In this document: in pieces, positions 1-9,197 of the stretch
Position numbering within the stretch: the first letter of the stretch is position 1
Layout: every line of letters begins with the position of its first letter
Assembly (NCBI GenBank): GCA_964591275.1
Contig: CAZQAE010000057.1
Location: forward strand, 1-34,074
Reading direction: 5' to 3'
Length of the DNA stretch: 34,074 bases
DNA from: G963674685 sp964591275
GTDB taxonomy: Bacteria > Lernaellota > Lernaellaia > JACKCT01
Notes under the pieces: generated by a model
Databases searched by the model: none
What the model saw: only the letters and a program-made list of their open reading frames with translations
Told to the model about the DNA's origin: nothing
Made by a program: the position numbers and the translations under genes

Positions 1-2570
1 ACTCCAAGAATTCTATCCGGTCGGCCATCACCGTCTCGTAAAAATCGGGCGGTTATTTCCGTCCAAATGATTGAGCCATCCTTGTGAACCTGCTCCAATT
101 CTTCAACACGCGTCCGGTTGAGGACAGCGCCCTCTTCGTTTTCCCTGGCCAATTCCTCGGATATCGTCGTTGCTATTTTTCCCATTGACTTAGGCGTCAT
201 GAATGCTGAAAGCCCCAGGCCAAGCACTTCTGCGGGCGTATAGCTCAATATTTTTTCCACTGCCGGGCTGATATAAGAAAAACGCATATCGGAAAGCCCA
301 ACAATCCAAATGGTATCGGCCACGTTGTCGGCCATCAGACGGTATTTTTCTTCGCTTTGCTGTAGAGCCTCTTCAGCCCGCTTTCGCTCAGTAATGTCGC
401 GAAGACTTATCAAGACCGACTCTTGTCCCTCAAACATATACCGTGCGCCGTTGATTTCAACGCCAATACTGGAACCATCAGGACTGATCATTTCTGTTTC
501 GACGACGCCAAGATCACTCTCACCTGAGATATAAAGCTCGTGCAATTCGTCAATTCGGGCAAGTTTGTCTTTCGCAAATAGTATGGAAAAGTGTGAACCA
601 ACGATATCGCTGGAAAGACGATCAACAATTTCGCAAAACCGATTGCTGACATATACGATGAAACCGTCTTGTAAAATGGCCATGCCATCACCGGTCGTAT
701 CGACCAGTGTTTTGTAATGTTCCTCGGAATCACGCAATGTCTCCTTAGCCTTCAGGCGGTCTGTGATATCGCGTGTGACGCCAAGAATTGCGATGGGCGC
801 GCCGCCCTGGTCCCGGATGAATGTGGCGGATATTTCCGTCCAGATTGTACCGCCGCCCTTGACGTATTGTTCAAGCTCAAGCACGCGGGATCGTTTCGAG
901 TCCACGCCGGGATCGCCGTCTTTCTTGAGTTCCTCGGCGAGAACTTTTTGGAGGATATCCAAGGAACTGGGGGTCACATGCTCCTGAAATTCTTTGGCCA
1001 TTGATTCTTCGTGTGTATAGCCGAATATTTTCGTCGCCGACGGACTGATGTAGGTGTAGCGCAGGTCCTCCAGCCGAAGAACCCAGATGTTGTCCGAAGC
1101 GTTGTCGGCTAGAAGCCGGTAACGCTCCTCGCTATCCCTCATGGCCTCCTCGGCCTGCTTGCGCTCACTGATGTCGCGAGTGACGCCTTGAAAGTAATAA
1201 CTGCTTGTCAGGGATTGCTTAATTATTGAAATATTGACTTCCGTCCAGAAAAGAGAGCCGTCAGATCGATATTGCCGCACTTCGAAAGTCAATGGCGCGG
1301 AGACCTCGCTCGCGCCGTCGGCGTTTGATGCTGCTTGCTGGAATCCGCTGAGAATTGTTTCCAGTGATTCCGGCGGCATTATATCTTCTAAGCGTTTTCC
1401 CAGAGCCTGTTTCACCGAATAGCCGAATACTCTCTCGACAGATGGGCTGACGAAAGTAAAGTTCCATTCCATATCCATTGTCCAGATGACATCGGATGCA
1501 TTGTCGGCGAGAAGCCGGAACTTCCCTTCGCTTTTTCGCAATGCTTCCTCGGCCTGCTTGTGGTCGGTGATGTCGTATCCCAGACTTATGGTTGAACCAT
1601 CGGGGAGACGGAAATTCGCCCACAGCGTAACGAGCGTCTTCCCGTCTTTTGTTTTTGGATGCCGTTGCTTGAAACGCTCGTCCGGCTCGGCAATGATTGA
1701 TTGCATAACCTCTTTTCGAACGACAGGATCAGGATATAAGAGCGAAAGCGTATCGTCGTGCGCGTTGATCTCCTCGAAAGACCAGCCGAATGTCCCGCGA
1801 CAATGCTTGTTCCAAAGCACGCAACGCCCATTGACATCGAAGGAGTTGATGAGCACTGGCGCATTCTCGTAGATCATCCTGAAACGTTTCTCGCTTTTCG
1901 CTAATTCTGCCGTAGCTATCGCCCGATCCTGCGCTGCGGCAATCCAAAAGATCACCAGAATCAGCAGCACGAGCGTCAAAACCACGGGCAGGATCGCGGC
2001 GGCGGCGACACTCCATTTCCAGGAACGGGCGGTGATGTCCATTCCAAAAAACGCGATCAGATCACCAGTTTTCGGATCCGTCATCGGGATAAGCGCCGAA
2101 ACCCATGTGCCCCAGCGGTCTGAGATCGGGCCTTCGACCAGTTCGGCCCCCGCGTCATAGGCGTGCAGATACTCGGTGGATATCTCGCCGAAGACTTGCC
2201 CTGGCGGCGATTCGTCTTCGGAACCGACGGGTTCGGAATCCGCGTAGAAGAAAACACGTCCGTCCGACAAACGGCCCATGAGGTAGATGAAGCGACAGTT
2301 TTTGTTGGTCCGCCTGGCGTTGGCTAATTGTTCCTTGATTCGCAAATAGTCCGACGAATCCAGGTCAGCCTCCGTTCCCGTGAGCGCCAGGACACGATCA
2401 ATGTTCACTGCCGCCGCCAAAAGCCGAGCCTGTTTGATCAGGTCGCCACGCATATTTCGGTCGGTCCTGTGCATCACCCAAAAGGCAGACAGCCCGCCGA
2501 CGACCAGAATGGCCAGGATCAGCCCTGCACTCCGGCGAGAAAAGATCCTGATTTTTTCCCTGTTTATCAT
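1..2570 (-). CDS. Multi-PAS membrane sensor protein, 3' end missing (partial)
   Basis: The frame opens at an ATG at 2570 and stays open to the left edge, about 856 codons, so the C-terminal output domain is outside the window. There is a hydrophobic segment near residues 15-32, an extracytoplasmic stretch of about 150 residues, and a second membrane segment near residues 190-213. Five PAS domains then follow at regular spacing, with cores near residues 232, 365, 496, 630 and 746. Each has the typical pattern of LLADNASD, IW, YISPS and GY followed by an acidic/PAC segment, and most are separated by an ERKQAEEAL-type linker. The role is inferred to be signal perception feeding a histidine kinase or diguanylate cyclase domain, which cannot be seen here. 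An AGGA lies about 12 bases before the start, so the start is plausible but not firm. No frameshift was seen when I checked the frame at each PAS. Confidence 0.85.
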   Translation of the reverse strand, partial: MINREKIRIFSRRSAGLILAILVVGGLSAFWVMHRTDRNMRGDLIKQARLLAAAVNIDRVLALTGTEADLDSSDYLRIKEQLANARRTNKNCRFIYLMGRLSDGRVFFYADSEPVGSEDESPPGQVFGEISTEYLHAYDAGAELVEGPISDRWGTWVSALIPMTDPKTGDLIAFFGMDITARSWKWSVAAAAILPVVLTLVLLILVIFWIAAAQDRAIATAELAKSEKRFRMIYENAPVLINSFDVNGRCVLWNKHCRGTFGWSFEEINAHDDTLSLLYPDPVVRKEVMQSIIAEPDERFKQRHPKTKDGKTLVTLWANFRLPDGSTISLGYDITDHKQAEEALRKSEGKFRLLADNASDVIWTMDMEWNFTFVSPSVERVFGYSVKQALGKRLEDIMPPESLETILSGFQQAASNADGASEVSAPLTFEVRQYRSDGSLFWTEVNISIIKQSLTSSYYFQGVTRDISERKQAEEAMRDSEERYRLLADNASDNIWVLRLEDLRYTYISPSATKIFGYTHEESMAKEFQEHVTPSSLDILQKVLAEELKKDGDPGVDSKRSRVLELEQYVKGGGTIWTEISATFIRDQGGAPIAILGVTRDITDRLKAKETLRDSEEHYKTLVDTTGDGMAILQDGFIVYVSNRFCEIVDRLSSDIVGSHFSILFAKDKLARIDELHELYISGESDLGVVETEMISPDGSSIGVEINGARYMFEGQESVLISLRDITERKRAEEALQQSEEKYRLMADNVADTIWIVGLSDMRFSYISPAVEKILSYTPAEVLGLGLSAFMTPKSMGKIATTISEELARENEEGAVLNRTRVEELEQVHKDGSIIWTEITARFLRDGDGRPDRILG

Positions 2571-2654
2571 CGACTATTTTATCCTTTTGATTTCGTGTTT
2601 TTTATTATTTTCATCGGAGCAAAAGATGAATTGCTTAATAGGGCATCACCAAAA

Positions 2655-4424
2655 TTACTCTGTCAACATTCGTTGTCTTCGTGGATACAGGATCAGGCCG
2701 AGGGCGAAAATACAACCGAGGAGAGAAATTATATCAGCGACCGTGTGAATGGGATCGTTCCCGTAATAAATTTTCAGGTCGTGTTTTCCCGGCGGCAGGC
2801 GAAGCAGGATTGTTCCATCATTCGCTTTGACGTAAGTGGGATGCGATTTATTATTCAAACGAGCTTTCCAACCCGGAAAGTAAAAAGTCTCATAGACGAT
2901 GGTCAGCGGCGTTTCGGCCTCCACTGACGCAGCGCATTCATTGAATTTTAGCGAAACATCGCTGATTTTTCCCGAACCTTCGATGATGCGCAGCGCCTTT
3001 TCGGCGGGTTTTTGCGGCTTGGCGGAAACGGCGACGGGAAGAAAATCGTCCGAGGCCATTCCCGTGATTCCTGCCTGAAGGACATTGCCGACCTTCATGA
3101 ACTGCTCGAAAGAAACCCACTCAGGATTCTGCATGGCGTCGGCAAGGTCTTCGGGAGCAACCTCCTGATAAGAAAGTGGTTTTGTGTTCAGAAAAAGATA
3201 TTTCGCTTTGGCGTAGGGAAGGTATTGGACTATCGACGCCGTCAGGAAAAGCGCGGCGCACGAGGCAAAAGCCCATTTCCCAAAACGATTTTTCGCCGCG
3301 GCGCAAACGAATGCGACCAATATCGAAGAGGCGAATGTGGCGATCATAAGAAAGCGCCACGGAAACTGCACGAATTTTAAAAGCGGGATGAATTGCCACG
3401 CAAAGCGCGTGAAGGGCTGCGTGAAACAGATGGAAACCAAAACCATCAGCAAATATGGAGCGATCCTCCTTTTTCTCAACAATACCGTACCTGCCAGACC
3501 GAAAATTATAAGGGCCCAGTGCGCCAGGCCGAGTTGCAGAGACATAATATCGATATCGCCGCCGGGAGGCTGATACCCCCAGCGCGGGATGAAAAGATCG
3601 CCAAAGGCAATGAAATGCCTGTCAAAGGAAAAATAGCCCGTTGTCAAATGAACTTCCGACTGGACGGCGTTTTTCAATACCAGGGCCGGCAGCCAGAAGA
3701 ACGCTCCGATGGCCAGCCCCGTGGCCAGCACAATTCCGCCTTTCGCCCATGCCTTTCGTGGATAGCGTATCAGAATCCAGCCAAGGATCGCCGGTGAGTA
3801 GAGCAATGCGCTGATGTTGTGCGAAAAACACAACAAACCGTAGGCGATGGCCGCAGCGCCCAGGCAGCGCCGGTCCTCACCGTCCTGACTGGCCGCCAGA
3901 AAATAAATGACCCAGGGTATCAGGCCGAATCCATACAATTCCGCCACAGCAGCCCGAACATATAGATCCACCAGGAAATAGGGCGCAAGAATGTAGCACG
4001 TTGCCGCAACGATTCCGGCGATGCTCCTTTGATAAGGCGGGGAGTTGTCGGTGAGAGTTTCGTATTCATGCCGTCCGAGAAGAAACATTCCGCCGGCGGC
4101 CAGCAGCGTCGCCATCAGGTAAGACAGCTTAATGGCCCAAGTCATCGAGATGCCAATGAGGTGAAATACTTCGGCGACAAAATAAGCCAGCGGCGCGTAC
4201 AGGGACAGCAAAGCAGAACCGTATCCGAAATACATGTCGGACGACCACCGGGGATAAAGATCACCGGCGCGCACGCCCCGGTCGAGTTCAAACAGGCGCG
4301 TGGCGTCCAAGCCCGCGGAATGCCCAAAGGTCGTATAAGGCGTAAGATTCGCCCGTGAGACAAGGATAACAACGATAAGCAGGCAGACGTAAGGCCAAAT
4401 ACGTTTTAAGCCGTGTGCGAACAT
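2655..4424 (-). CDS. Polytopic membrane protein, PTPS-related / GT-C-like family
   Basis: This is an integral membrane protein of about 590 residues with an N-terminal membrane helix, roughly ten further hydrophobic segments and a soluble C-terminal domain ending in a last helix. The region after helix 1 (FGHSAGLDATRLFELDRG, then YPRW, GYGS and YAPL) matches the family annotated as 6-pyruvoyl-tetrahydropterin-synthase-related membrane proteins, which resemble GT-C glycosyltransferases. A role in envelope glycan or lipid-linked sugar transfer is inference. It is clearly paralogous to the divergent neighbour at 4889-6823: both share ILAPY(F/L)LVDLYVR, LCLSHNISAL-like and VQFP(W/F)RFLMI motifs. 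The start is uncertain: TTG at 4463, ATG at 4439 and ATG at 4424 are all in frame and none has a strong ribosome site. I chose 4424 because the positively charged n-region then directly precedes the first helix. Confidence 0.82.
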   Translation of the reverse strand: MFAHGLKRIWPYVCLLIVVILVSRANLTPYTTFGHSAGLDATRLFELDRGVRAGDLYPRWSSDMYFGYGSALLSLYAPLAYFVAEVFHLIGISMTWAIKLSYLMATLLAAGGMFLLGRHEYETLTDNSPPYQRSIAGIVAATCYILAPYFLVDLYVRAAVAELYGFGLIPWVIYFLAASQDGEDRRCLGAAAIAYGLLCFSHNISALLYSPAILGWILIRYPRKAWAKGGIVLATGLAIGAFFWLPALVLKNAVQSEVHLTTGYFSFDRHFIAFGDLFIPRWGYQPPGGDIDIMSLQLGLAHWALIIFGLAGTVLLRKRRIAPYLLMVLVSICFTQPFTRFAWQFIPLLKFVQFPWRFLMIATFASSILVAFVCAAAKNRFGKWAFASCAALFLTASIVQYLPYAKAKYLFLNTKPLSYQEVAPEDLADAMQNPEWVSFEQFMKVGNVLQAGITGMASDDFLPVAVSAKPQKPAEKALRIIEGSGKISDVSLKFNECAASVEAETPLTIVYETFYFPGWKARLNNKSHPTYVKANDGTILLRLPPGKHDLKIYYGNDPIHTVADIISLLGCIFALGLILYPRRQRMLTE

Positions 4425-4888
4425 ACATCCATTAATCATTGCCACGGCAATTCGGTCAAGCAAAGATACAGGATCGGCTTCCAGCCGCTAAATGTAGGAG
4501 CGGTTTCCAACCGCGATTGTAGGAGCGGTTTCCAACCGCGATTCGCCACGATTGCAGGAGCGGTAACCGCGATTTCCGAGCCGCGAATGTCCAGTCGCAT
4601 CTGAAGCGTTTGCTGAAGATGCGACAATGAGCGGGTATGCATCTCATCGGCAAGAACGTATTCTTTGACAATCCGCGCGGCTACGAATGCGCGTGAGGCA
4701 AGCGGTTTTCGAGCAAACACCCGCTCACTCATCGCCTGACGGCGATTTTGCCGTTCGCGGCTCTGTTTCACCGCCGCACAGGGGCGCCAGTTTCCAACCG
4801 CGAATATTGCGCGAATGAAAAGCAACAACCCCAAACTCTTGACACAAAGCCGACGAGACGCACATGCTCTCACGATGGGGAGCAAATC
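4425..4888. other. Divergent intergenic region with palindromic repeats
   Basis: This 464-base gap separates two divergent paralogous membrane-protein genes. It contains the palindromic repeat cluster described separately and another half copy near 4787-4800 (TTTCCAACCGCGAA). Short open frames here are repeat-derived and have no coding signature. No convincing promoter could be picked for either gene. Confidence 0.6.
4493..4573. repeat. Tandem palindromic GTAGGAGCGGTT-type repeats
   Basis: Two identical 25-base copies (4493-4517 and 4518-4542) and a shortened third copy (4549-4573) each contain the short hairpin GCGGTT-TCC-AACCGC or a derivative. The same motif recurs at about 13592-13617 and in inverted, broken form at 33917-34031, so it is a dispersed intergenic repeat family of REP type. 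Confidence 0.8.
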
Positions 4889-6823
4889 TTGGTTAAGCGT
4901 GAAACGCCGATAAAAAAATTGGGTTTGTGGCGCCGAATGCTGCCGATTCTATTCGTTTTGGTGGCCGCCGCCATCGTGACGCAAGGCGTCTGGTCCACGC
5001 ATCTGAACTTCGGTCATTCATCCCATATCGATCTGATACGGCAAGTCGAAGTCAACGAAGCGGTTCGGGACGGCTATGTCTATCCGCGTTGGATCGCCGA
5101 TTTTTATTACGGTCGCGGTTCACCCATCTTCAATTTTTACGCGCCGCTCATGTACATTGCCGGGGAATTTTTCTGTTTTTTCGGCCTGGCTCCATTATAC
5201 GCCGTCAAGATCATGTACATCCTGACGGTGATGCTTGCCGGGATCGCCATGTACTTCCTCGCCCGAGAGATATGGGATTTGCCCGCAGCCCTGTCGAGCG
5301 CTGTTATGTATATTCTGGCTCCTTATCTTCTGGTGGATCTCTACGTTCGCGGCGCGTTGGCCGAGCTGGCCGGTTTCGCTTTATTGCCGCTGGCGATGTA
5401 CTTTCTTTTGCGGGAGTCGAAAACAAACACCACGCATGACGCGGCCCGCGCGGCCGCCGCCATAGCCCTTTTATGCCTGTCTCACAACATTTCCGCCCTC
5501 ATTGGCGCGCCCATTCTGATCATATGGGCGATTCTGATTCGGGACAAAGCTTCCTGGAAAAAACTTTTTGTCGCCATCGGTCTTGGACTGCTCATGTCCT
5601 CGTTTTTCTGGGCGCCGGCGTTGTACGAAACAAAATACCTCAATGTCGCCGCCAACCTCACGCAGGGCGATTATCATTACAGCAACCACTTTGTTTCCAT
5701 CAAGGCCTTATTCGACACGGCCTGGGGTTTCGGTTCTCCGATGAATCCCGATGGCGACGGCATGAGCAGGCAGGTTGGCATTCTTCATTGGATTCTTTTT
5801 TTGCCCGCGCTGGCGTGGTTCGTGCTTTCCGGGCGCCGGTGGGATTTGCGAAAAAGGGGAGCGGCCGCCTTTTTGCTCTTCGGCGCCATCGGCCTGTTTT
5901 TCACGCTCAATATCTCAAAACCCCTGTGGGATTTCTTGCCCCTTCTTCCATTCGTGCAGTTTCCGTTCAGATTCCTGATGATCGTAACGCTGGGATTCAC
6001 CGGCGCTGCGGGGGCGCTGATAGTTCTGGTGGGCGACAGATTCGGTCCACGATGGGGATGGTGCGCGGCGATGGCGGTGATCCTGGGCGCGGTCGTCATT
6101 TACGGCCCCTATGCGCAGGCGCGCTATTTGCTTCACGACAAAAGCAATCCCGGTCGAATCCTGAAGGTTTCCAGAACTCGCGCCAAAGAAGCTATGGCCA
6201 CGGGATTGGCTATCGAAGCGCACGAACTACTTAGCCCCAAGCTTTTGCGTGAATTTCGCGAAAGCAAGACAACGGCCATGGACGACTACCTGCCGAAATG
6301 GGTTAAGGAAAAACCTTCGTTTTATTATGCGGAAAAATTTGAAGTCATTGCGGGCGACGCGAAGATTCGATTGAAGCAAGATAAGGATTTCATGAGTCGA
6401 GTTCACATTGAGGCTCAACAGCCATCGCAGATTCTGGCCCATACTTTTTACTTTCCAGGCTGGACGGCTTGGAAAAAGGGCACGGCTCTGCCGCTGGAAG
6501 CGCGTGAAAATACAGGCGAAATCGTTATCACGGTTCCGCCCGGCGATTATGAGATGATTCTGTCTTTCGAAGACACGCCCATCAGGATTCTGGCGAAATT
6601 CATCAGCATTTCCGCCACAGTCGGCATCATTGCCTGGATGGGCATCGCGCAATACCGGCGCATCAGAACGGGAGGATCTAGCAGCCGCACGCCCCGTCGG
6701 AATCGTCGTCGTCATCTCCCCCGTCATCGTCGTCCGCTGCTACGTTTGTATCGTCATCGTCATCCGACTCCGGAGCCGAATCGTCATCATCAGGATCGCC
6801 AGCCGGATGATCCAGACCCGTGA
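4889..6823 (+). CDS. Polytopic membrane protein, PTPS-related / GT-C-like family (paralogue)
   Basis: This paralogue of the divergent gene at 2655-4424 shares the early loop (FGHSSHIDLIRQVE, YPRW, FNFYAPL), ILAPYLLVDLYVRGALAELAG, CLSHNISAL and VQFPFRFLMI. About a dozen hydrophobic segments are followed by a soluble beta-rich domain (HTFYFPGWTAW) and a final membrane helix. The start chosen is TTG 4889, preceded by GGGGAG with six bases between; the ATG at 4748 would add a non-conserved, repeat-derived stretch. The last ~50 codons are rich in His, Arg and Pro because they read antisense through the Asp-rich tail of the convergent peptidase gene, giving a 146-base convergent overlap. That extension has probably little function of its own. 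Enzymatic activity is unproven; a lipid-linked sugar transferase is the likeliest class. Confidence 0.8.
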   Translation: MVKRETPIKKLGLWRRMLPILFVLVAAAIVTQGVWSTHLNFGHSSHIDLIRQVEVNEAVRDGYVYPRWIADFYYGRGSPIFNFYAPLMYIAGEFFCFFGLAPLYAVKIMYILTVMLAGIAMYFLAREIWDLPAALSSAVMYILAPYLLVDLYVRGALAELAGFALLPLAMYFLLRESKTNTTHDAARAAAAIALLCLSHNISALIGAPILIIWAILIRDKASWKKLFVAIGLGLLMSSFFWAPALYETKYLNVAANLTQGDYHYSNHFVSIKALFDTAWGFGSPMNPDGDGMSRQVGILHWILFLPALAWFVLSGRRWDLRKRGAAAFLLFGAIGLFFTLNISKPLWDFLPLLPFVQFPFRFLMIVTLGFTGAAGALIVLVGDRFGPRWGWCAAMAVILGAVVIYGPYAQARYLLHDKSNPGRILKVSRTRAKEAMATGLAIEAHELLSPKLLREFRESKTTAMDDYLPKWVKEKPSFYYAEKFEVIAGDAKIRLKQDKDFMSRVHIEAQQPSQILAHTFYFPGWTAWKKGTALPLEARENTGEIVITVPPGDYEMILSFEDTPIRILAKFISISATVGIIAWMGIAQYRRIRTGGSSSRTPRRNRRRHLPRHRRPLLRLYRHRHPTPEPNRHHQDRQPDDPDP

Positions 6824-8771
6824 TCACTAGGGAGAAGACCTGCGGCCCCAGGGGAACATCGCTTCCCGTCACGACCACCTCGAATAATTCGTCGGCATTG
6901 GAAGCTGTGAACTCGACCATTTCCACCGGGTCCAGAGTATTGACGCCCTTCGTCGCATCTAGCGAAGGATGCTCTGCATCCAGGAGCCACGGCAGTTCGA
7001 CGCCCTCGGATGTTTCGACGCTAAGGTCCAGATCATTGACCAATACGCGCTCGGCCAAAAGTTCCCCTTCCGGGTCCGTCCAAACGAGCGTGACCTTCAC
7101 GGGGTCGCCGGTCGCTTCGAGACTTAGGCTAAAGCTCTCGCCCTGATCCAGGCTTTCTTCGTAAATGAGGGCGTCGTCGATGAGATCCAGGACTTTCGGC
7201 ATGTTCAGGTTTCCATAGCCGAATTTGAAATCCGGTCCCGGTTCCTCCACCGCGTCCGCGCCGTGGATGAAAAGGGCTTTCATCGTTGAAGCCCGCGCGT
7301 CCTCTACACTGATCTGACGTCGCCAGTATTCCTGCGCCAACGCTACCGAGCCGGTGACGACAGGCGCCGCCATGCTGGTGCCGCAAAATGTCGTGTAATG
7401 CTCTCCAAAGGCCTCGAAGAGCGGAGAGCCGCAGCTCACGATCCCGCCCCCATCCTGATAGGTTGTCGAGCAACCCGGGGCGCTGATATCAGGCCTGATC
7501 CGGCCATCATCCACGGGGCCAAAGCTGGAGAAACTCGTCATCGACATGTCTTCTTTGTTCGTAGCGCCCACGGCGATGACATTTTTTGCGGTGGCGGGCG
7601 GAGCGGTGGTGAAATAAGTCGTTCCGCAACTGTCGTAACCGCGCTCATTGCCGTTCGCCCAGATGATAGTGATCCGTCCGTAGGCTTCGCCCACGATCCG
7701 GTCGATAAGCTGCGCGGAGCGTTCGTAATCCCCCTCTTTGTCGCAATACTGTTCTCCGAACTGCGCGAGGTTGGAGCCTATGGAGTTATTGGCGACCGTT
7801 GCGCCGTGCTCCTGCACGGCGGCCTGGTAGGCGCCGGCGATGTTGCTGGGCGAATTGTACATCGGCGGAAGGCGCAAGCCGGGGATGATGGATGAGGAAA
7901 CGAGGTGCGCTTCCGGCGCCATTCCCTGGTACAGGCCGTTGGAAGCCGCGCCGCTGCCCGCCACGGTGCACGAAACGTGCGAGGGATGGCCGATGACATC
8001 GGGCATCGGAAAACCGCTGATGGTTACGCGCCCCTCCAGGTCGGTGTGCACTTTGTTGCCGACGGAAACCGTTCCGCCGTCGAGCACGAAAGCCGTAACG
8101 CCCGCACCCGTGACCGAGTAAGGCGGCTGACTGGCGGTGTCGCCACCGACGGCGGGTTTGGCCAGGTCCATCAACGGACGCAAAGCCGGACCGGCTTCGG
8201 ATATGAACACGACGCCGTCATCAACCGCGAGCGTGTTAATGTTCGCCGGATCGATGGCCGCGAGAAATGAGTTTGTGAGATGCGTATATTCCAAAATGAC
8301 GGCGCCGGCGTTTTTCAGCGCGCGCCGCCCTTGCGCTTCGGCGACATCCTTGTGCATGCCCACATCGACAACGCGCAAGCCGTCTTCGTAGGCGGAAAAG
8401 GAAGCAAACTCGCGCCGCTTAACGGAATCCTGAATTTTGTCGGAAGCGGCCAGTTCGCCGACCCACCGAATTTTTGATCCGCAGTCGCCGCTATTGTCAC
8501 TGATCCGCGCCAGCCAGGTTCTGCCCGATATCGGATGAAGGAGCGTGACGCCCTTTTTCATCATCGACTCACGCTGCCGGGCATTGGGAGTCTCTTTGAG
8601 CTGGACAAGGACGTGCCGACCCGACAGTTCGACCAGTGCGCTGCCGATATCCGGCGTGGCGGCGGGAGTGAAGCTGCGGGTTTTTAATTTCACGGCGTAT
8701 TCATCGCCGGCAAAGGCGAATCCCGCCACAAAAAAGACGGCGACTAAAATGGTGATGCATAATTTTTTCAT
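6678..8771 (-). CDS. Secreted subtilisin-like serine peptidase (S8) with Asp-rich tail
   Basis: The protein has 697 residues. A signal peptide occupies about residues 1-21 (cleavage near AFA-GD). An N-terminal region then precedes the S8 catalytic domain, with Asp231 in FVLDGG, His265 in SHVSCTVAG, oxyanion Asn373 in WANGN and Ser466 in GTSMAAP, so the triad is complete. A beta-rich domain follows (about 535-645) with VTLVWTDPEG and LVNDLDLSV, as in subtilases with a C-terminal convertase-P/CUB-like sandwich. The last ~48 residues are dominated by runs of Asp and end in GACGC. Such Asp-rich tails with terminal Cys/Gly recur on exported proteins of some deltaproteobacterial-grade lineages and are presumed surface-sorting or calcium-binding tails (inference). 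A GAGGAG ribosome site precedes the ATG. The 3' end overlaps the convergent gene by 146 bases. Confidence 0.92.
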   Translation of the reverse strand: MKKLCITILVAVFFVAGFAFAGDEYAVKLKTRSFTPAATPDIGSALVELSGRHVLVQLKETPNARQRESMMKKGVTLLHPISGRTWLARISDNSGDCGSKIRWVGELAASDKIQDSVKRREFASFSAYEDGLRVVDVGMHKDVAEAQGRRALKNAGAVILEYTHLTNSFLAAIDPANINTLAVDDGVVFISEAGPALRPLMDLAKPAVGGDTASQPPYSVTGAGVTAFVLDGGTVSVGNKVHTDLEGRVTISGFPMPDVIGHPSHVSCTVAGSGAASNGLYQGMAPEAHLVSSSIIPGLRLPPMYNSPSNIAGAYQAAVQEHGATVANNSIGSNLAQFGEQYCDKEGDYERSAQLIDRIVGEAYGRITIIWANGNERGYDSCGTTYFTTAPPATAKNVIAVGATNKEDMSMTSFSSFGPVDDGRIRPDISAPGCSTTYQDGGGIVSCGSPLFEAFGEHYTTFCGTSMAAPVVTGSVALAQEYWRRQISVEDARASTMKALFIHGADAVEEPGPDFKFGYGNLNMPKVLDLIDDALIYEESLDQGESFSLSLEATGDPVKVTLVWTDPEGELLAERVLVNDLDLSVETSEGVELPWLLDAEHPSLDATKGVNTLDPVEMVEFTASNADELFEVVVTGSDVPLGPQVFSLVITGLDHPAGDPDDDDSAPESDDDDDTNVAADDDDGGDDDDDSDGACGC

Positions 8772-8969
8772 TTTTTAGTTTCTCCTCATCCGCGTCGTGA
8801 AAGCGCGCAACTATAGTAGAGGATACCTTAAAGGTTCCATAGTGACGCTGGCAATGATTCGCACATAAACGTAAGGGATCAACATCTGGTCACCGCCAGG
8901 GTTGCGGGATCCGACGGGTGAAAACGAAGCAAATCGCTTTCCTTTTTAGGCAGTTGATCAGCCGGCATT

Positions 8970-8998
8970 TTGCGAAAACTAATTTAGTTTCTTAATAT
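8970..8998 (+). promoter_or_regulatory. Candidate sigma-70 promoter with dyad in the spacer
   Basis: TTGCGA (8970-8975) and TAATAT (8993-8998) are separated by exactly 17 bases, each matching four of six consensus positions. The spacer starts with a perfect dyad, AAACTA-ATT-TAGTTT (8976-8990), a plausible repressor site. It would drive the outer-membrane protein gene downstream with a leader of up to about 190 bases. The rest of the ~425-base divergent gap (8772-9197) shows nothing else I can name. Confidence 0.4.
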
Positions 8999-9197
8999 GA
9001 GGCAGTTGCATAAAATATTCCATTGAAGGAAAAGAACTTTTACGTATCTGTTTAAGAACAGTGGCGAACATGAAATTTAATTCTACAATTTGGGGGCAAC
9101 ATTGACTAAGGCAAACTCGTCGAAAGTGGAAGTGAAAAACTTTATGGAAATAATGACTGTAGGGCTGAAAAGATGTTTCATTCCAATACACGGGAAA

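Noticed and set aside
4436..4885. Minus-strand gene of about 149 codons in the divergent gap
   Set aside because: It consists of translated palindromic repeats (repeated GNR and WKP) and lacks a start signal.
5473..6234. Long second plus-strand frame within the membrane-protein gene
   Set aside because: Shadow frame rich in Arg, His and Ser; the overlapping membrane-protein frame is conserved with its paralogue.
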